From assembly GCA_902620285.1 (NCBI GenBank), contig CACNHT010000013.1, positions 1 to 39,154 of the forward strand: a DNA stretch of 39,154 nucleotides, given 5' to 3'. The position numbers were made by a program, and so were the translations under genes. Within the stretch, counting starts at the first letter, position 1, and every line of letters starts with the position of its first letter. The notes under the pieces were generated by a model. That model had not been told where the DNA came from. It did not search any database and was given only the letters and a program-made list of their open reading frames with translations. The stretch is from an uncultured Alphaproteobacteria bacterium (GTDB lineage Bacteria; Pseudomonadota; Alphaproteobacteria; HIMB59; GCA-002718135). This document shows, piece after piece, positions 24,942-32,933 of this stretch.

Positions 24942-25913
24942 CTATCCTGTTTTCATCAAAATTTGTTTCCAAATTTCAGTTTCATCAAACAAAATCCATT
25001 CATTTTTAATACCTCGTGGTCCAAATTCAACATGTGATATAGCCATGACATGAACTGCTGCTTGACTAGGTACTCCAAAATATCCCGAACCCGAATGAAC
25101 ACCATTAAGTGACCATCTAATAGCTGCCTTTCTGTACTGATTTGGTTCTTCTAAATAGCTAACATGATCAATTGAAAATGTTGCATCAGGAAATGATGAC
25201 AATAGAGAAGTCCAAAAAGTTTTTACTTCTTCAACTCCGTAAGCTTTCAATCCGCCTGGTAATTCTTGATTTATTGCTCTATCATATGTTTTATCAACTA
25301 TATTAATATCTTTATTAAATATAGATTTTAGGACTTCTGCATATTCATAACCTGAATTTTTTTCCGGTAAATTTAATTGTGAATATTTCAAATCCAAAGG
25401 CGTATTTTTGTTAAAAGGAACTGCACAATTTTCAACACCCCCTTGATTATCAATTATTTGTTTTGCATATTTTTTTGGATCTAAATTAAGTTGTCTTACG
25501 ATTGCGCCCTGATCTCTAACAAGCCATTCATCATACACTTGATTATCCTTGCATGCACAATCTGCAATTACTCTATAAATAAGTTTTTTTCCTGTTGCTT
25601 TTCCATAAACACCATCATTCAAGTGGGTTGCTCTAGTTAAAATTCGGTGCGAAGATAAATACCCATCATGTTCATTACCTATCCATATGACATCTTCACC
25701 TAAAAGTTGACGGTCAGGAAATTCTTCTAAAGTTGCATAAGTTGCTTTCACAACTGCATCAGGTCCATACACAACTCCAGCAGGGGACCTAACTGGAATT
25801 CCTTTTGCATAATATTCTCTTATTGACTCAACATCCTTGTCTTCCCAAATTTGATATGTAATTTTTAGTATATAATCGGGTAGATCTCTAAATTTTTGAT
25901 CAAAACCCTGCAT
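24942..25913 (-). CDS. Double SnoaL/NTF2-like domain protein B
   Basis: A 323-residue protein with two NTF2-like halves, about 10-150 and 190-320. The first half shows IREYYAKGIPVRSPAGVVYG and EFPDRQLLGEDVIW; the second shows FPDATFSIDHVSYLEEP and AIRWSLNGVHSGSGYFG. These are patterns of SnoaL-like proteins, in which each half forms a cone-shaped pocket. It is more distant from the two other double-domain proteins in the window, which share a glycine-rich GIGTARG segment that is absent here. It lies 3 bases after the bicupin gene and 7 bases before the MetE-like gene. It is presumably cytoplasmic. The function is unknown. Confidence 0.75.
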   Translation of the reverse strand: MQGFDQKFRDLPDYILKITYQIWEDKDVESIREYYAKGIPVRSPAGVVYGPDAVVKATYATLEEFPDRQLLGEDVIWIGNEHDGYLSSHRILTRATHLNDGVYGKATGKKLIYRVIADCACKDNQVYDEWLVRDQGAIVRQLNLDPKKYAKQIIDNQGGVENCAVPFNKNTPLDLKYSQLNLPEKNSGYEYAEVLKSIFNKDINIVDKTYDRAINQELPGGLKAYGVEEVKTFWTSLLSSFPDATFSIDHVSYLEEPNQYRKAAIRWSLNGVHSGSGYFGVPSQAAVHVMAISHVEFGPRGIKNEWILFDETEIWKQILMKTG

Positions 25914-25916
25914 CTT

Positions 25917-26888
25917 TTAATTTTTTTGGCGCACTATATAAATGCTACCTTTATCGCTACTTATATTTTTAAGGCTTCTTGTAGAGTTTTTTGGAGGGGA
26001 GAAGGCATCTCTAGGGCCAATTAACACCTTTTTATCATTACATGTAATTTCCCATTCTCCCTCCAAACATAAATAAACTTCAGATTTTGATGAGGTGTAA
26101 GAATGGATATGAGCATTATTACCTTCAAGAAGAGTAAGTCCAAATCCAGTTTTATGACTAATATATGGTTTAAATTCTTTATTATGAATAGTGAAATCAT
26201 CTAGATAATTTAAAATAGAATTTGAATTATAATGTTGGTCATCTAGAAAATAATTTTTTTGATCTGCATAACGAATTACAAATTTTTCAATTTCCTCAGA
26301 AGTGTAATGATCAAATTGTGTTAATTCATTATCTGTGATTGGTTCTATTGCTTTTTTACCATCAGGTATTTGATTTTTTTCTAAATCAATAAGAGAGTTA
26401 TCATTTAAAAGAACCATTCCAGTTTCTTTTGCTTTTTTTAACAATGAAGGAGTCCATGTAATTACTCCAGGATCATTTTCACCTAAAACTACAAACATTA
26501 ATGCTTGTTGATCACTAACATTTTGAAATCCTCTAAACATATTAGTAGGAAATGAAGCGACATCTCCTTTATGTAAAATAACCTCACCCTCTTTTCCATC
26601 TGGTCCCCAATAAAAACGCCATGAACCAGAAAAGATAATAAACACCTCAGCTGTTGTATGACTATGAAGCCCAGAACCATTCATCGGTGCAGCACTTACT
26701 GCCCCAATATTAAACCCATGCTCCTCAGCAATTTTTACATTTTGTTTAGAATCTTCACTTACGCCAGGACCCACTAATGAGTAATTCAATCTATCTTGAT
26801 GTCCTTTTAATTTACCCTCAACAAAAGGAATCTTACTTGGTATTAAATCATTAAATCTCGCAAGACGACTTTCTATATTTATTGACAT
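25917..26888 (-). CDS. Bicupin protein (two cupin domains)
   Basis: A 323-residue protein with two cupin barrels. The first has candidate metal ligands H75, H77 and E81 (GLHSHTTAEVFIIFSG) and a second motif around GDVASFPTNMFRGFQN near 108-123. The second has H260, H262 and E270 (HIHSYTSSKSEVYLCLEG) and GPRDAFSPP with a following asparagine-rich turn. Both barrels therefore look able to hold a metal ion. Bicupins include dioxygenases, decarboxylases and sugar isomerases. It is the first gene of the minus-strand trio and divergent from another double NTF2-like gene. The reaction is unknown. Confidence 0.8.
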   Translation of the reverse strand: MSINIESRLARFNDLIPSKIPFVEGKLKGHQDRLNYSLVGPGVSEDSKQNVKIAEEHGFNIGAVSAAPMNGSGLHSHTTAEVFIIFSGSWRFYWGPDGKEGEVILHKGDVASFPTNMFRGFQNVSDQQALMFVVLGENDPGVITWTPSLLKKAKETGMVLLNDNSLIDLEKNQIPDGKKAIEPITDNELTQFDHYTSEEIEKFVIRYADQKNYFLDDQHYNSNSILNYLDDFTIHNKEFKPYISHKTGFGLTLLEGNNAHIHSYTSSKSEVYLCLEGEWEITCNDKKVLIGPRDAFSPPKNSTRSLKNISSDKGSIYIVRQKN

Positions 26889-26920
26889 ATTAAGAAAAAT
26901 TATATTTTATGCATTTTTAA

Positions 26921-26946
26921 TGAATATTATTCAAAATATTGAATAA
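26921..26946. promoter_or_regulatory. Overlapping palindromes in divergent promoter, candidate operator
   Basis: TGAATA-T-TATTCA (26921-26933) overlaps an 8-base-arm repeat TTATTCAA-AATA-TTGAATAA (26927-26946). The element TGAATA therefore occurs three times in alternating orientation within 26 bases. It sits in the 108-base gap between the bicupin operon and the NTF2-like/HpsN-like operon, so one dimeric regulator could control both. Confidence 0.45.
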
Positions 26947-26996
26947 ATCAATTAAATATTGAGCCTAAACTGTGAGTAACTGAAACTAAGTAAATT

Positions 26997-28091
26997 ATGA
27001 CAGAAATTGAAAATTTTAATACTGGAATAAAAAAAGAAGGAAGCACTGAAGTAATTAATTTAAATCCAAAGATAAATATAGCAAATAAAAAAAAAATCAG
27101 AATTCTTTTAAAAAATATAGCTGAATCCAATTCAGAAAATATTAATAAAAATATTAGTGATGCGTATCATGATGATGCAGAAATAAGAACCTTCCATCCA
27201 CTTAATGACTTAAAAGGCATTTCTGAAATAACAGAAAAATTATGGAAACCGCTTTTAAATGCATTTCCTGATCTAGAGAGAAGGGATAACCTAATTCTTG
27301 GGGGTTCTTTTCAAAACTCAGTTTTTGTTTCAACAATAGCTCATTTAACTGGGACTTTTGTTAATCCATGGCTTAATGTTCCTGCTCATGGCAAAACTAT
27401 ACATTTAAGAATATGTGAAGCGCATCAAATTAAAGATAATAAAATCATTCAATCACATATTTTGATTGATACTCTAGATTTTATTCGTCAGGCAGGATTT
27501 TGGCCAATAAATAAATCATTAGGAGTAGAAGGAATGTGGCCTGGTCCTATAACCGGTGATGGTACAACATTTGAAAATATGGATGATGAGTTGTCCATCA
27601 ATTCGATGAATCAAGCTTTAACAATGCAGAGAAGTTTAAATATAAAACCAGAAACAGATCCTGGATCAACGCATGAATACGTTAGAGATAAATTACTAAA
27701 TCATCCTCAAAAAGAATTCTGGCATCCTAAAATGATGTGGTACGGACCTTGCGGTATTGGTACAGCAAGAGGTTTAAAAGGATATGTTGATCATCATCAA
27801 TTACCTTTTAGGTTTACATTTAAAGAGAGAGATTATTGGAAAATTGGTCATTATATAGAAATAGCTGATGGTAATTATTCAATGACATCAGGCTGGCAAA
27901 GTATTGAGTGTATACATGGTTCTAATGAGTGGCTAGGCTACCAAGGTACTGGTAAAGCTGTCACAATAAGAGTTATGGATTTTTATTTACATCATGAAGG
28001 GCGAATTAGAGAAAATTGGGTACCAATCGACATAGCACACATATTAGATCAAATAGGCATTGATATCTTTAAATTAATTCATAAAAAATAA
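26997..28091 (+). CDS. Double SnoaL/NTF2-like domain protein C (paralogue of protein A)
   Basis: A 364-residue protein with two SnoaL-like halves and an N-terminal extension of about 30 residues. It matches protein A (17651-18724) along its length: FPDLERRD at 90-97, ITGDG at 185-189, FWHP at 241-244, WYGPCGIGTARG at 248-259, and RIRENWVPIDIAHILDQIGI at the end. The two are clear paralogues. The gene starts a plus-strand pair with the HpsN-like dehydrogenase, 2 bases apart, and is divergent from the bicupin operon. No signal peptide or membrane segment is seen. The function is unknown; the linkage suggests a step in organosulfonate or sugar use. Confidence 0.78.
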   Translation: MTEIENFNTGIKKEGSTEVINLNPKINIANKKKIRILLKNIAESNSENINKNISDAYHDDAEIRTFHPLNDLKGISEITEKLWKPLLNAFPDLERRDNLILGGSFQNSVFVSTIAHLTGTFVNPWLNVPAHGKTIHLRICEAHQIKDNKIIQSHILIDTLDFIRQAGFWPINKSLGVEGMWPGPITGDGTTFENMDDELSINSMNQALTMQRSLNIKPETDPGSTHEYVRDKLLNHPQKEFWHPKMMWYGPCGIGTARGLKGYVDHHQLPFRFTFKERDYWKIGHYIEIADGNYSMTSGWQSIECIHGSNEWLGYQGTGKAVTIRVMDFYLHHEGRIRENWVPIDIAHILDQIGIDIFKLIHKK

Positions 28092-28093
28092 TT

Positions 28094-29413
28094 ATGGCAA
28101 TTGAATATTTAAAAAAAGGTTTAGATGAAAAACAAAGAATTGAAGATAATGATAAAGTAAAAAAAATTGTTGAGGAAACATTAAGTAAAATTGAATCAGA
28201 AGGTGATAAATATGTTAGAGAATTATCACAAAAATTTGATAACTATTCACCAGATAGTTTTCGATTAAGTGAAGATCAAATAAATCAATTAATGAGTGAA
28301 GTCTCTGACGAAGACAAAGAAGATATTAAATTTGCTCAAAAACAAGTGCGATCATTTGCAGAAGCACAACTTAAAACTTTAAGTGAATTAGAAGTAGAAA
28401 CGCATCCAGGTGTTATTCTAGGTCATAAGAATATACCTGTACAAGCAGTAGGTTGCTATGTACCTGCCGGAAAATTCCCAATGGTAGCTTCTGCTCATAT
28501 GTCAGTTGTTACTGCCTCTGTTGCCGGGGTTCCAAGAATTGTTGCTACTACCCCACCTTTTAAAGGTAAGCCAAATCCAGCTGTCGTTAGTGCAATGAAA
28601 ATGGGTGGTGCTCACGAAATTTATGTTTTGGGAGGTATGCAAGGAGTTGGTGCGATGGCTATTGGTACAGAAACTATTCAACCTGTTGATATGCTTGTTG
28701 GACCAGGCAATGCATTTGTCGCTGAAGCGAAAAGACAATTGTATGGCAAAGTTGGTATCGATTTATTTGCTGGTCCAACTGAAACTATGGTTATTGCAGA
28801 TGAAACTGTTGATGGTGAAATATGTGCAACAGACTTATTAGGACAAGCAGAACATGGATATAATTCTCCTGCTGTCATGATAACAAACTCAAGAAAACTT
28901 GCAGAAGAAACATTTAAAGAAATTGATAGAATTTTAGAAATCTTACCTACTAAAGAAACAGCAAGTACTAGCTGGAGAGATTATGGAGAAATGATTTTAT
29001 GTGACACCTATGAGGAGATGTTATCTAAAGCAAATGAAATAGCCTCAGAGCATGTTCAAGTTATGACAAAAAAAGATGATTGGTTTTTAGAAAAAATGAC
29101 ATCTTATGGTGCTTTATTTTTGGGTGCTAGAACTAATGTTGCTAACGGTGACAAAGTGATAGGCACTAACCATACACTTCCTACTAAAAAAGCTGGAAGA
29201 TATACTGGCGGTTTATGGGTTGGTAAGTTTATTAAAACACACACTTATCAAAAGATTACAACAGATGAAGCTGCAACTCTCATCGGAGAATATGGATCTA
29301 GGCTATCACATTTAGAAGGTTTTATAGGTCATGCAGAACAATGTAATGTAAGAGTAAGACGATTTGGAAAAAAAAATGTTGGATATGGAAAACCAGCAGG
29401 AGAAAAAATTTAG
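28094..29413 (+). CDS. hpsN: Histidinol-dehydrogenase-family enzyme, probable sulfopropanediol 3-dehydrogenase (HpsN-like)
   Basis: A 439-residue HisD-fold enzyme. Zinc-site residues of the family are present: Q251 and H254 (GQAEHGYNS), D353, and H413 (GHAEQ); E319-H320 (ASEHVQV) and H360 (GTNHTLPT) are catalytic positions. Blocks such as GCYVPAGKFPMVASAHMSVV and VGKFIKTHTYQ follow my memory of the Ruegeria HpsN type rather than true HisD, and no histidine genes are near. HpsN oxidises 2,3-dihydroxypropane-1-sulfonate (DHPS) to (R)-sulfolactate with NAD. No sulfolactate lyase (suyAB) is in the window. It forms a pair with the double NTF2-like gene upstream. The family is certain and the HpsN assignment likely. 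Confidence 0.82.
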   Translation: MAIEYLKKGLDEKQRIEDNDKVKKIVEETLSKIESEGDKYVRELSQKFDNYSPDSFRLSEDQINQLMSEVSDEDKEDIKFAQKQVRSFAEAQLKTLSELEVETHPGVILGHKNIPVQAVGCYVPAGKFPMVASAHMSVVTASVAGVPRIVATTPPFKGKPNPAVVSAMKMGGAHEIYVLGGMQGVGAMAIGTETIQPVDMLVGPGNAFVAEAKRQLYGKVGIDLFAGPTETMVIADETVDGEICATDLLGQAEHGYNSPAVMITNSRKLAEETFKEIDRILEILPTKETASTSWRDYGEMILCDTYEEMLSKANEIASEHVQVMTKKDDWFLEKMTSYGALFLGARTNVANGDKVIGTNHTLPTKKAGRYTGGLWVGKFIKTHTYQKITTDEAATLIGEYGSRLSHLEGFIGHAEQCNVRVRRFGKKNVGYGKPAGEKI

Positions 29414-29414
29414 T

Positions 29415-29810
29415 TTATTTTAATTCCCCTTTAACTCTCATTTCATTTCTAATTTTTGTTGCCGAGATATCATGAATCTCTTTTCCTAAATCATGTTCCG
29501 TAAATGAATAACCAACCCCTCTTCCATAAGAAATATCAATAATGTTTGGAACTTTAACAACTATATATTCTTTGCCATCAGTAAAACCATGTTGAGCTAA
29601 ACCGTCATTAATTTTTGCTTTTACTTCTTCAAATTGAAATGGATTGTCAGCTTGACCTTCTACACCTGCATCTACACCTCCCACATCACGATACATGATA
29701 CATACCTGACCCGTTTTCTGAAGAGCTCTTTTAAATAATTCTGTATGTCCGTCATGCCATGGTTGCCATCTACCTAACATTTGTACTGTTGGTTTTTTCC
29801 AATCAAACAT
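29415..29810 (-). CDS. Small nucleotidyltransferase-fold protein (cytidylyltransferase-like)
   Basis: A 131-residue single-domain protein of the HxGH nucleotidyltransferase fold. The motif H19-D-G-H22 follows GRWQPW, and the second signature ISATKIR is at 115-121; both bind the nucleotide triphosphate in this superfamily (CTP:glycerol-3-phosphate cytidylyltransferase, NMN adenylyltransferase and ATP sulfurylase relatives). It is about the minimum length for the fold. Its start overlaps the end of the kinase-like gene by 8 bases, so the two proteins probably act together: the kinase would phosphorylate a small molecule and this enzyme would attach a nucleotide. The substrate is unknown. Confidence 0.75.
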   Translation of the reverse strand: MFDWKKPTVQMLGRWQPWHDGHTELFKRALQKTGQVCIMYRDVGGVDAGVEGQADNPFQFEEVKAKINDGLAQHGFTDGKEYIVVKVPNIIDISYGRGVGYSFTEHDLGKEIHDISATKIRNEMRVKGELK

Positions 29811-30216
29811 TTTTAATCTCCTTTGCTAGATTTTCTATTTCTTCATCTGATAAAAATTTGGATATTTTAATGTCAGTTTTATTTGGTTGTTCAAACATTT
29901 TATTTGTATCTTCAAACCTACCTTCTTTAATAGTATCCAGCCAGATAACAAAATCAGGCTCAAAAGCCTCTCTTGCTTTTTCAGTTGGTGCTACAAAGTC
30001 ACAAATTACCCATCTTCCATTTTGTTTTTCGAAATCAGCAAATGTTTTCATTCTATTGGCTTGTCGTATTCTACCTTCCATTGTAAAATCCCAATCGTTT
30101 GCTGATTTCCTAACTACATCTGCATTATACCAAGCACAATTATCAATAGCTTTAATAAGCCTTTCTGCTAACCAAGTTTTACCAGCTCCTGGAAGACCGC
30201 AAATAAGTATTTTCAT
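29803..30216 (-). CDS. Small P-loop kinase, adenylylsulfate-kinase-like
   Basis: A 137-residue P-loop protein. Walker A is GLPGAGKT at 7-14. The segment WYNADVVRKSANDWDF at 29-44 and the following RIRQANRMKTFAD resemble the substrate loop of APS kinases, as does VICDFVAP at 70-77. It is shorter than CysC (about 180-200), lacking part of the C-terminal region, so it could be a relative with another substrate. It lies upstream of, and overlaps, the nucleotidyltransferase gene. The pair could activate a small alcohol or sulfur compound. The ORF antisense to it is longer but has no recognisable protein pattern. Confidence 0.75.
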   Translation of the reverse strand: MKILICGLPGAGKTWLAERLIKAIDNCAWYNADVVRKSANDWDFTMEGRIRQANRMKTFADFEKQNGRWVICDFVAPTEKAREAFEPDFVIWLDTIKEGRFEDTNKMFEQPNKTDIKISKFLSDEEIENLAKEIKNV

Positions 30217-30342
30217 AAGTTTAAAATTTAAATTTTAGTGAAAAGATTATGGTTAATAACACTTTCTTTTGTGATGTATAGTAATTTATTTTTAGATGAG
30301 TTAAAAAACTTAATTGAGTTGCAAATTTGGATTAATTTAAAA

Positions 30343-31254
30343 TTAAATGTATATGAAATACATATATCCAAAATACAAACTTAATCCTATAATTCCGTAA
30401 ATACGTCCAATTTTTTTTGCAAAAATCATAAATATTAAAGTTAGTGCTGTAATTAATAGCATAAAATATAAGTCTTGATTTGCTAAGACTGCAGGAACTT
30501 TAAAATTACCAAAAAAAGAGCTAATTCCTAAAACACCTAATACATTATAAATATTAGACCCCAAAATATTTCCTAGTGCAAAATCAATCTTTCTTCTAAA
30601 TGCAGAAACAATACCAACTGCAAGTTCTGGAAGAGAAGTTCCAAAAGCTACTAATGATAATCCAATTACTGAAGCTGGAACATTATACTTTCTTGCAATA
30701 TTAATTGCTGAGTCAACGAGTAAATCTGCACCAAATACTAAACATACTATGCCTATTATAATTAATATTAGTGAGATTGTTATTGAATAATCGTTTTTAT
30801 CTATTTCTAAATTATCAATTTCTCCTTTTTTTATTTGAACATACATTAGATAAATCAATGATGTAGTTGCAACTAATCCAAAAATAAAATTAAAATAAAA
30901 AAAAGTCATAATAATTAATACAATTCCTAAAATAATATTTATCCAAGCTTGGTTAATTTGATTTTTATTTATATTTACAATTGGAAAAATTAATGTTGTA
31001 GTGGCCATTACAAGTATCAAGTTTGCAATATTACTTCCAACTACAGCGCCTAAAGCAAGATCCGAAAAATCATTAAGAACTGCATTAATGCTGCTTGCCA
31101 ATTCAGGTAATGATGTTCCCCCAGCTACAATTACAACACCAATTGCAAACAATGAGATATTAATCTTTCTTCCAAAACTAACTGAACCTCTTATAATTAT
31201 TTCTGCACCTAAAACTAGAAGCCCTAATCCAATTATCGAAAATAAAATATCCAT
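30343..31254 (-). CDS. Calcium/sodium antiporter (YrbG-like, CaCA family)
   Basis: A 303-residue inner-membrane exchanger with about ten helices and the two inverted alpha-repeats of the CaCA superfamily. The first is GGTSLPELASSINAVL with GAVVGSNIANL; the second is FGTSLPELAVGIVSAF with GNILGSNIYNVLG. The glutamates in the two SLPE motifs are the ion-binding residues. It exchanges Ca2+ for Na+ or H+. It ends 126 bases after the start of the small kinase gene and is divergent from the GMC flavoprotein. Length and motifs are standard. Confidence 0.94.
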   Translation of the reverse strand: MDILFSIIGLGLLVLGAEIIIRGSVSFGRKINISLFAIGVVIVAGGTSLPELASSINAVLNDFSDLALGAVVGSNIANLILVMATTTLIFPIVNINKNQINQAWINIILGIVLIIMTFFYFNFIFGLVATTSLIYLMYVQIKKGEIDNLEIDKNDYSITISLILIIIGIVCLVFGADLLVDSAINIARKYNVPASVIGLSLVAFGTSLPELAVGIVSAFRRKIDFALGNILGSNIYNVLGVLGISSFFGNFKVPAVLANQDLYFMLLITALTLIFMIFAKKIGRIYGIIGLSLYFGYMYFIYI

Positions 31255-31328
31255 TGAAAATTTTAAATTATTTAAGTTAATTATATGTTTAAATTAAATA
31301 GTATATAATAAATAAATTTTTCTAAATT

Positions 31329-32933
31329 ATGAACGAAAGTTTTGACTATATTATTATTGGTGCAGGTACAGCTGGTTGCATATTAGCAAATAGACTTTCA
31401 GAGAATGAAAACATTAAAGTACTTTTGATTGAGGCTGGAGGAAAAGACACTAGTCCATGGATACATATTCCGGGTGGTTATTTTAAAACAATGCATAATC
31501 CTAAAACTGATTGGTGCTTCACAACTGAAGAGGAAAAATTTTGTAATAATAGAAAAATGCTTATTCCAAGAGGAAAAACATTGGGTGGAAGTTCATCAAT
31601 TAATGGGATGTTATATATAAGAGGTCATGCAAATGACTACAATTACTGGAGACAATTAGGTAATATTGGATGGTCTTGGGAAGACGTTTTACCGTACTTT
31701 AAAAAATCTGAAGATTACAGAATTTCTAAAAGTGAATTTCATGGTACCAATGGACCAATCAAAGTAGAGAAAATTAGATCAAATTTTAAATTATTGGATT
31801 TATTTTTAGAGGCCTCTCAAGAATTTGGATACAAAAAAAATGAAGACTTTAACGATGGTGACAATGAAGGAATGGGTTATTTTCCAATGACAATTGATCA
31901 AGGGTATAGATGTAGTGCTGCAGTTGCTTTCTTAAATCCTATAAAAAATAGAAAAAATTTAAAAATTGTAACCAAGGCACATGTTAAAAAATTAACAATT
32001 GAAAATTTAAAAGTAAAAACTGTAAATTTATGGAAAAACAATGAAGAATTTTCATATTCTGTAAATAAAGAAGTTTTATTGTCTGCAGGAACAATTGGAT
32101 CTCCTCACATATTACAAGCTTCAGGTATTGGTCCAGGTAAATTATTAAATGAAAATAATATTAATATTGTAAAAGAAATTAAAGGTGTTGGAAAAAATTT
32201 AACCGATCATTTAATGTTAAGACCAGTTTACAAAATTAAAAACTTAGAAACATTAAACGATATATATCACAGTTTTACTAAAAAATTTTTAACAGGATTA
32301 AATTATTTAATTTATAAAAAAGGACCTTTAACAGTTGGAGCAAGTTACTTGTGCGGTTTTATTAAAAGTGATTCGTATTTAGAAAACCCTAATCTACAAT
32401 TTCATATCTCGCCAGGTAGCACTGATTTATTAGGAAAAGCAGACCTACATAAATTTCCAGCATTCACTCCTACAATAACAAATATACAACCTACAAGTAG
32501 AGGCTCTGTAGAAATTAAATCTTCAGATACAAGAATTTATCCTCAAATAAAAATGAACTATTTATCCACTGATGAAGATAGGGAAATTGCAGGAAAATCA
32601 ATTAAAATTGTAAGAAAAATAGTTTTAGAATCAAAAGCATATAAAAATTATGAACCAGAAGAATATAGACCGGGAATACAATTTAAAGATAATCAATCTC
32701 TAGCAAAAGAGGCGGGTAAATTTGCAAACACTATTTTTCATCCAGTAAGTACCTGTAAAATGGGTAATGATGAAAACTCAGTTGTAAGTGATAATCTTAA
32801 AGTAAAAGGAATAAACAACTTAAGAGTTGTTGATGCATCTGTGATGCCAACTATAACTTCAGGTAATACTAATGCCCCTACTATGATGATTGCTGAAAAA
32901 GCATCAGACTTAATTATTAACGATCAGAAATAA
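31329..32933 (+). CDS. GMC-family FAD alcohol dehydrogenase (choline/isethionate dehydrogenase-like)
   Basis: A 534-residue GMC flavoprotein. The FAD-binding motif GAGTAG is at 11-16, and a second signature, PRGKTLGGSSSINGMLYIRG, begins near residue 81. The catalytic pair H471 and N515 is spaced 44 residues apart, exactly as H466/N510 in choline oxidase. It is unlinked to betaine genes. Instead its stop directly abuts the stop of the convergent xsc gene, with no base between. IseJ, the isethionate dehydrogenase of Cupriavidus, is a GMC protein whose product sulfoacetaldehyde is the Xsc substrate, so that role is worth considering. Choline or another alcohol remains possible; the specificity cannot be read from sequence. 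Confidence 0.88.
   Translation: MNESFDYIIIGAGTAGCILANRLSENENIKVLLIEAGGKDTSPWIHIPGGYFKTMHNPKTDWCFTTEEEKFCNNRKMLIPRGKTLGGSSSINGMLYIRGHANDYNYWRQLGNIGWSWEDVLPYFKKSEDYRISKSEFHGTNGPIKVEKIRSNFKLLDLFLEASQEFGYKKNEDFNDGDNEGMGYFPMTIDQGYRCSAAVAFLNPIKNRKNLKIVTKAHVKKLTIENLKVKTVNLWKNNEEFSYSVNKEVLLSAGTIGSPHILQASGIGPGKLLNENNINIVKEIKGVGKNLTDHLMLRPVYKIKNLETLNDIYHSFTKKFLTGLNYLIYKKGPLTVGASYLCGFIKSDSYLENPNLQFHISPGSTDLLGKADLHKFPAFTPTITNIQPTSRGSVEIKSSDTRIYPQIKMNYLSTDEDREIAGKSIKIVRKIVLESKAYKNYEPEEYRPGIQFKDNQSLAKEAGKFANTIFHPVSTCKMGNDENSVVSDNLKVKGINNLRVVDASVMPTITSGNTNAPTMMIAEKASDLIINDQK

Noticed and set aside
28502-28878. Several frames on both strands inside the HpsN-like gene
   Set aside because: All overlap the conserved HisD-fold core and show no protein family features.
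28094-29413. True histidinol dehydrogenase (hisD) of histidine synthesis
   Set aside because: The HisD fold is clear, but the conserved blocks follow the HpsN type and no other histidine genes are near.
29759-30238. 159-residue reading frame on the plus strand
   Set aside because: It is antisense to the kinase and nucleotidyltransferase genes, which carry clear motifs; the plus frame has no recognisable pattern.
30217-30342. Regulatory RNA or riboswitch in the gap before the exchanger
   Set aside because: The 126-base gap is A/T-rich with no stem of note, and its position at gene ends on the minus strand offers no downstream gene to control except the exchanger's 3' side.
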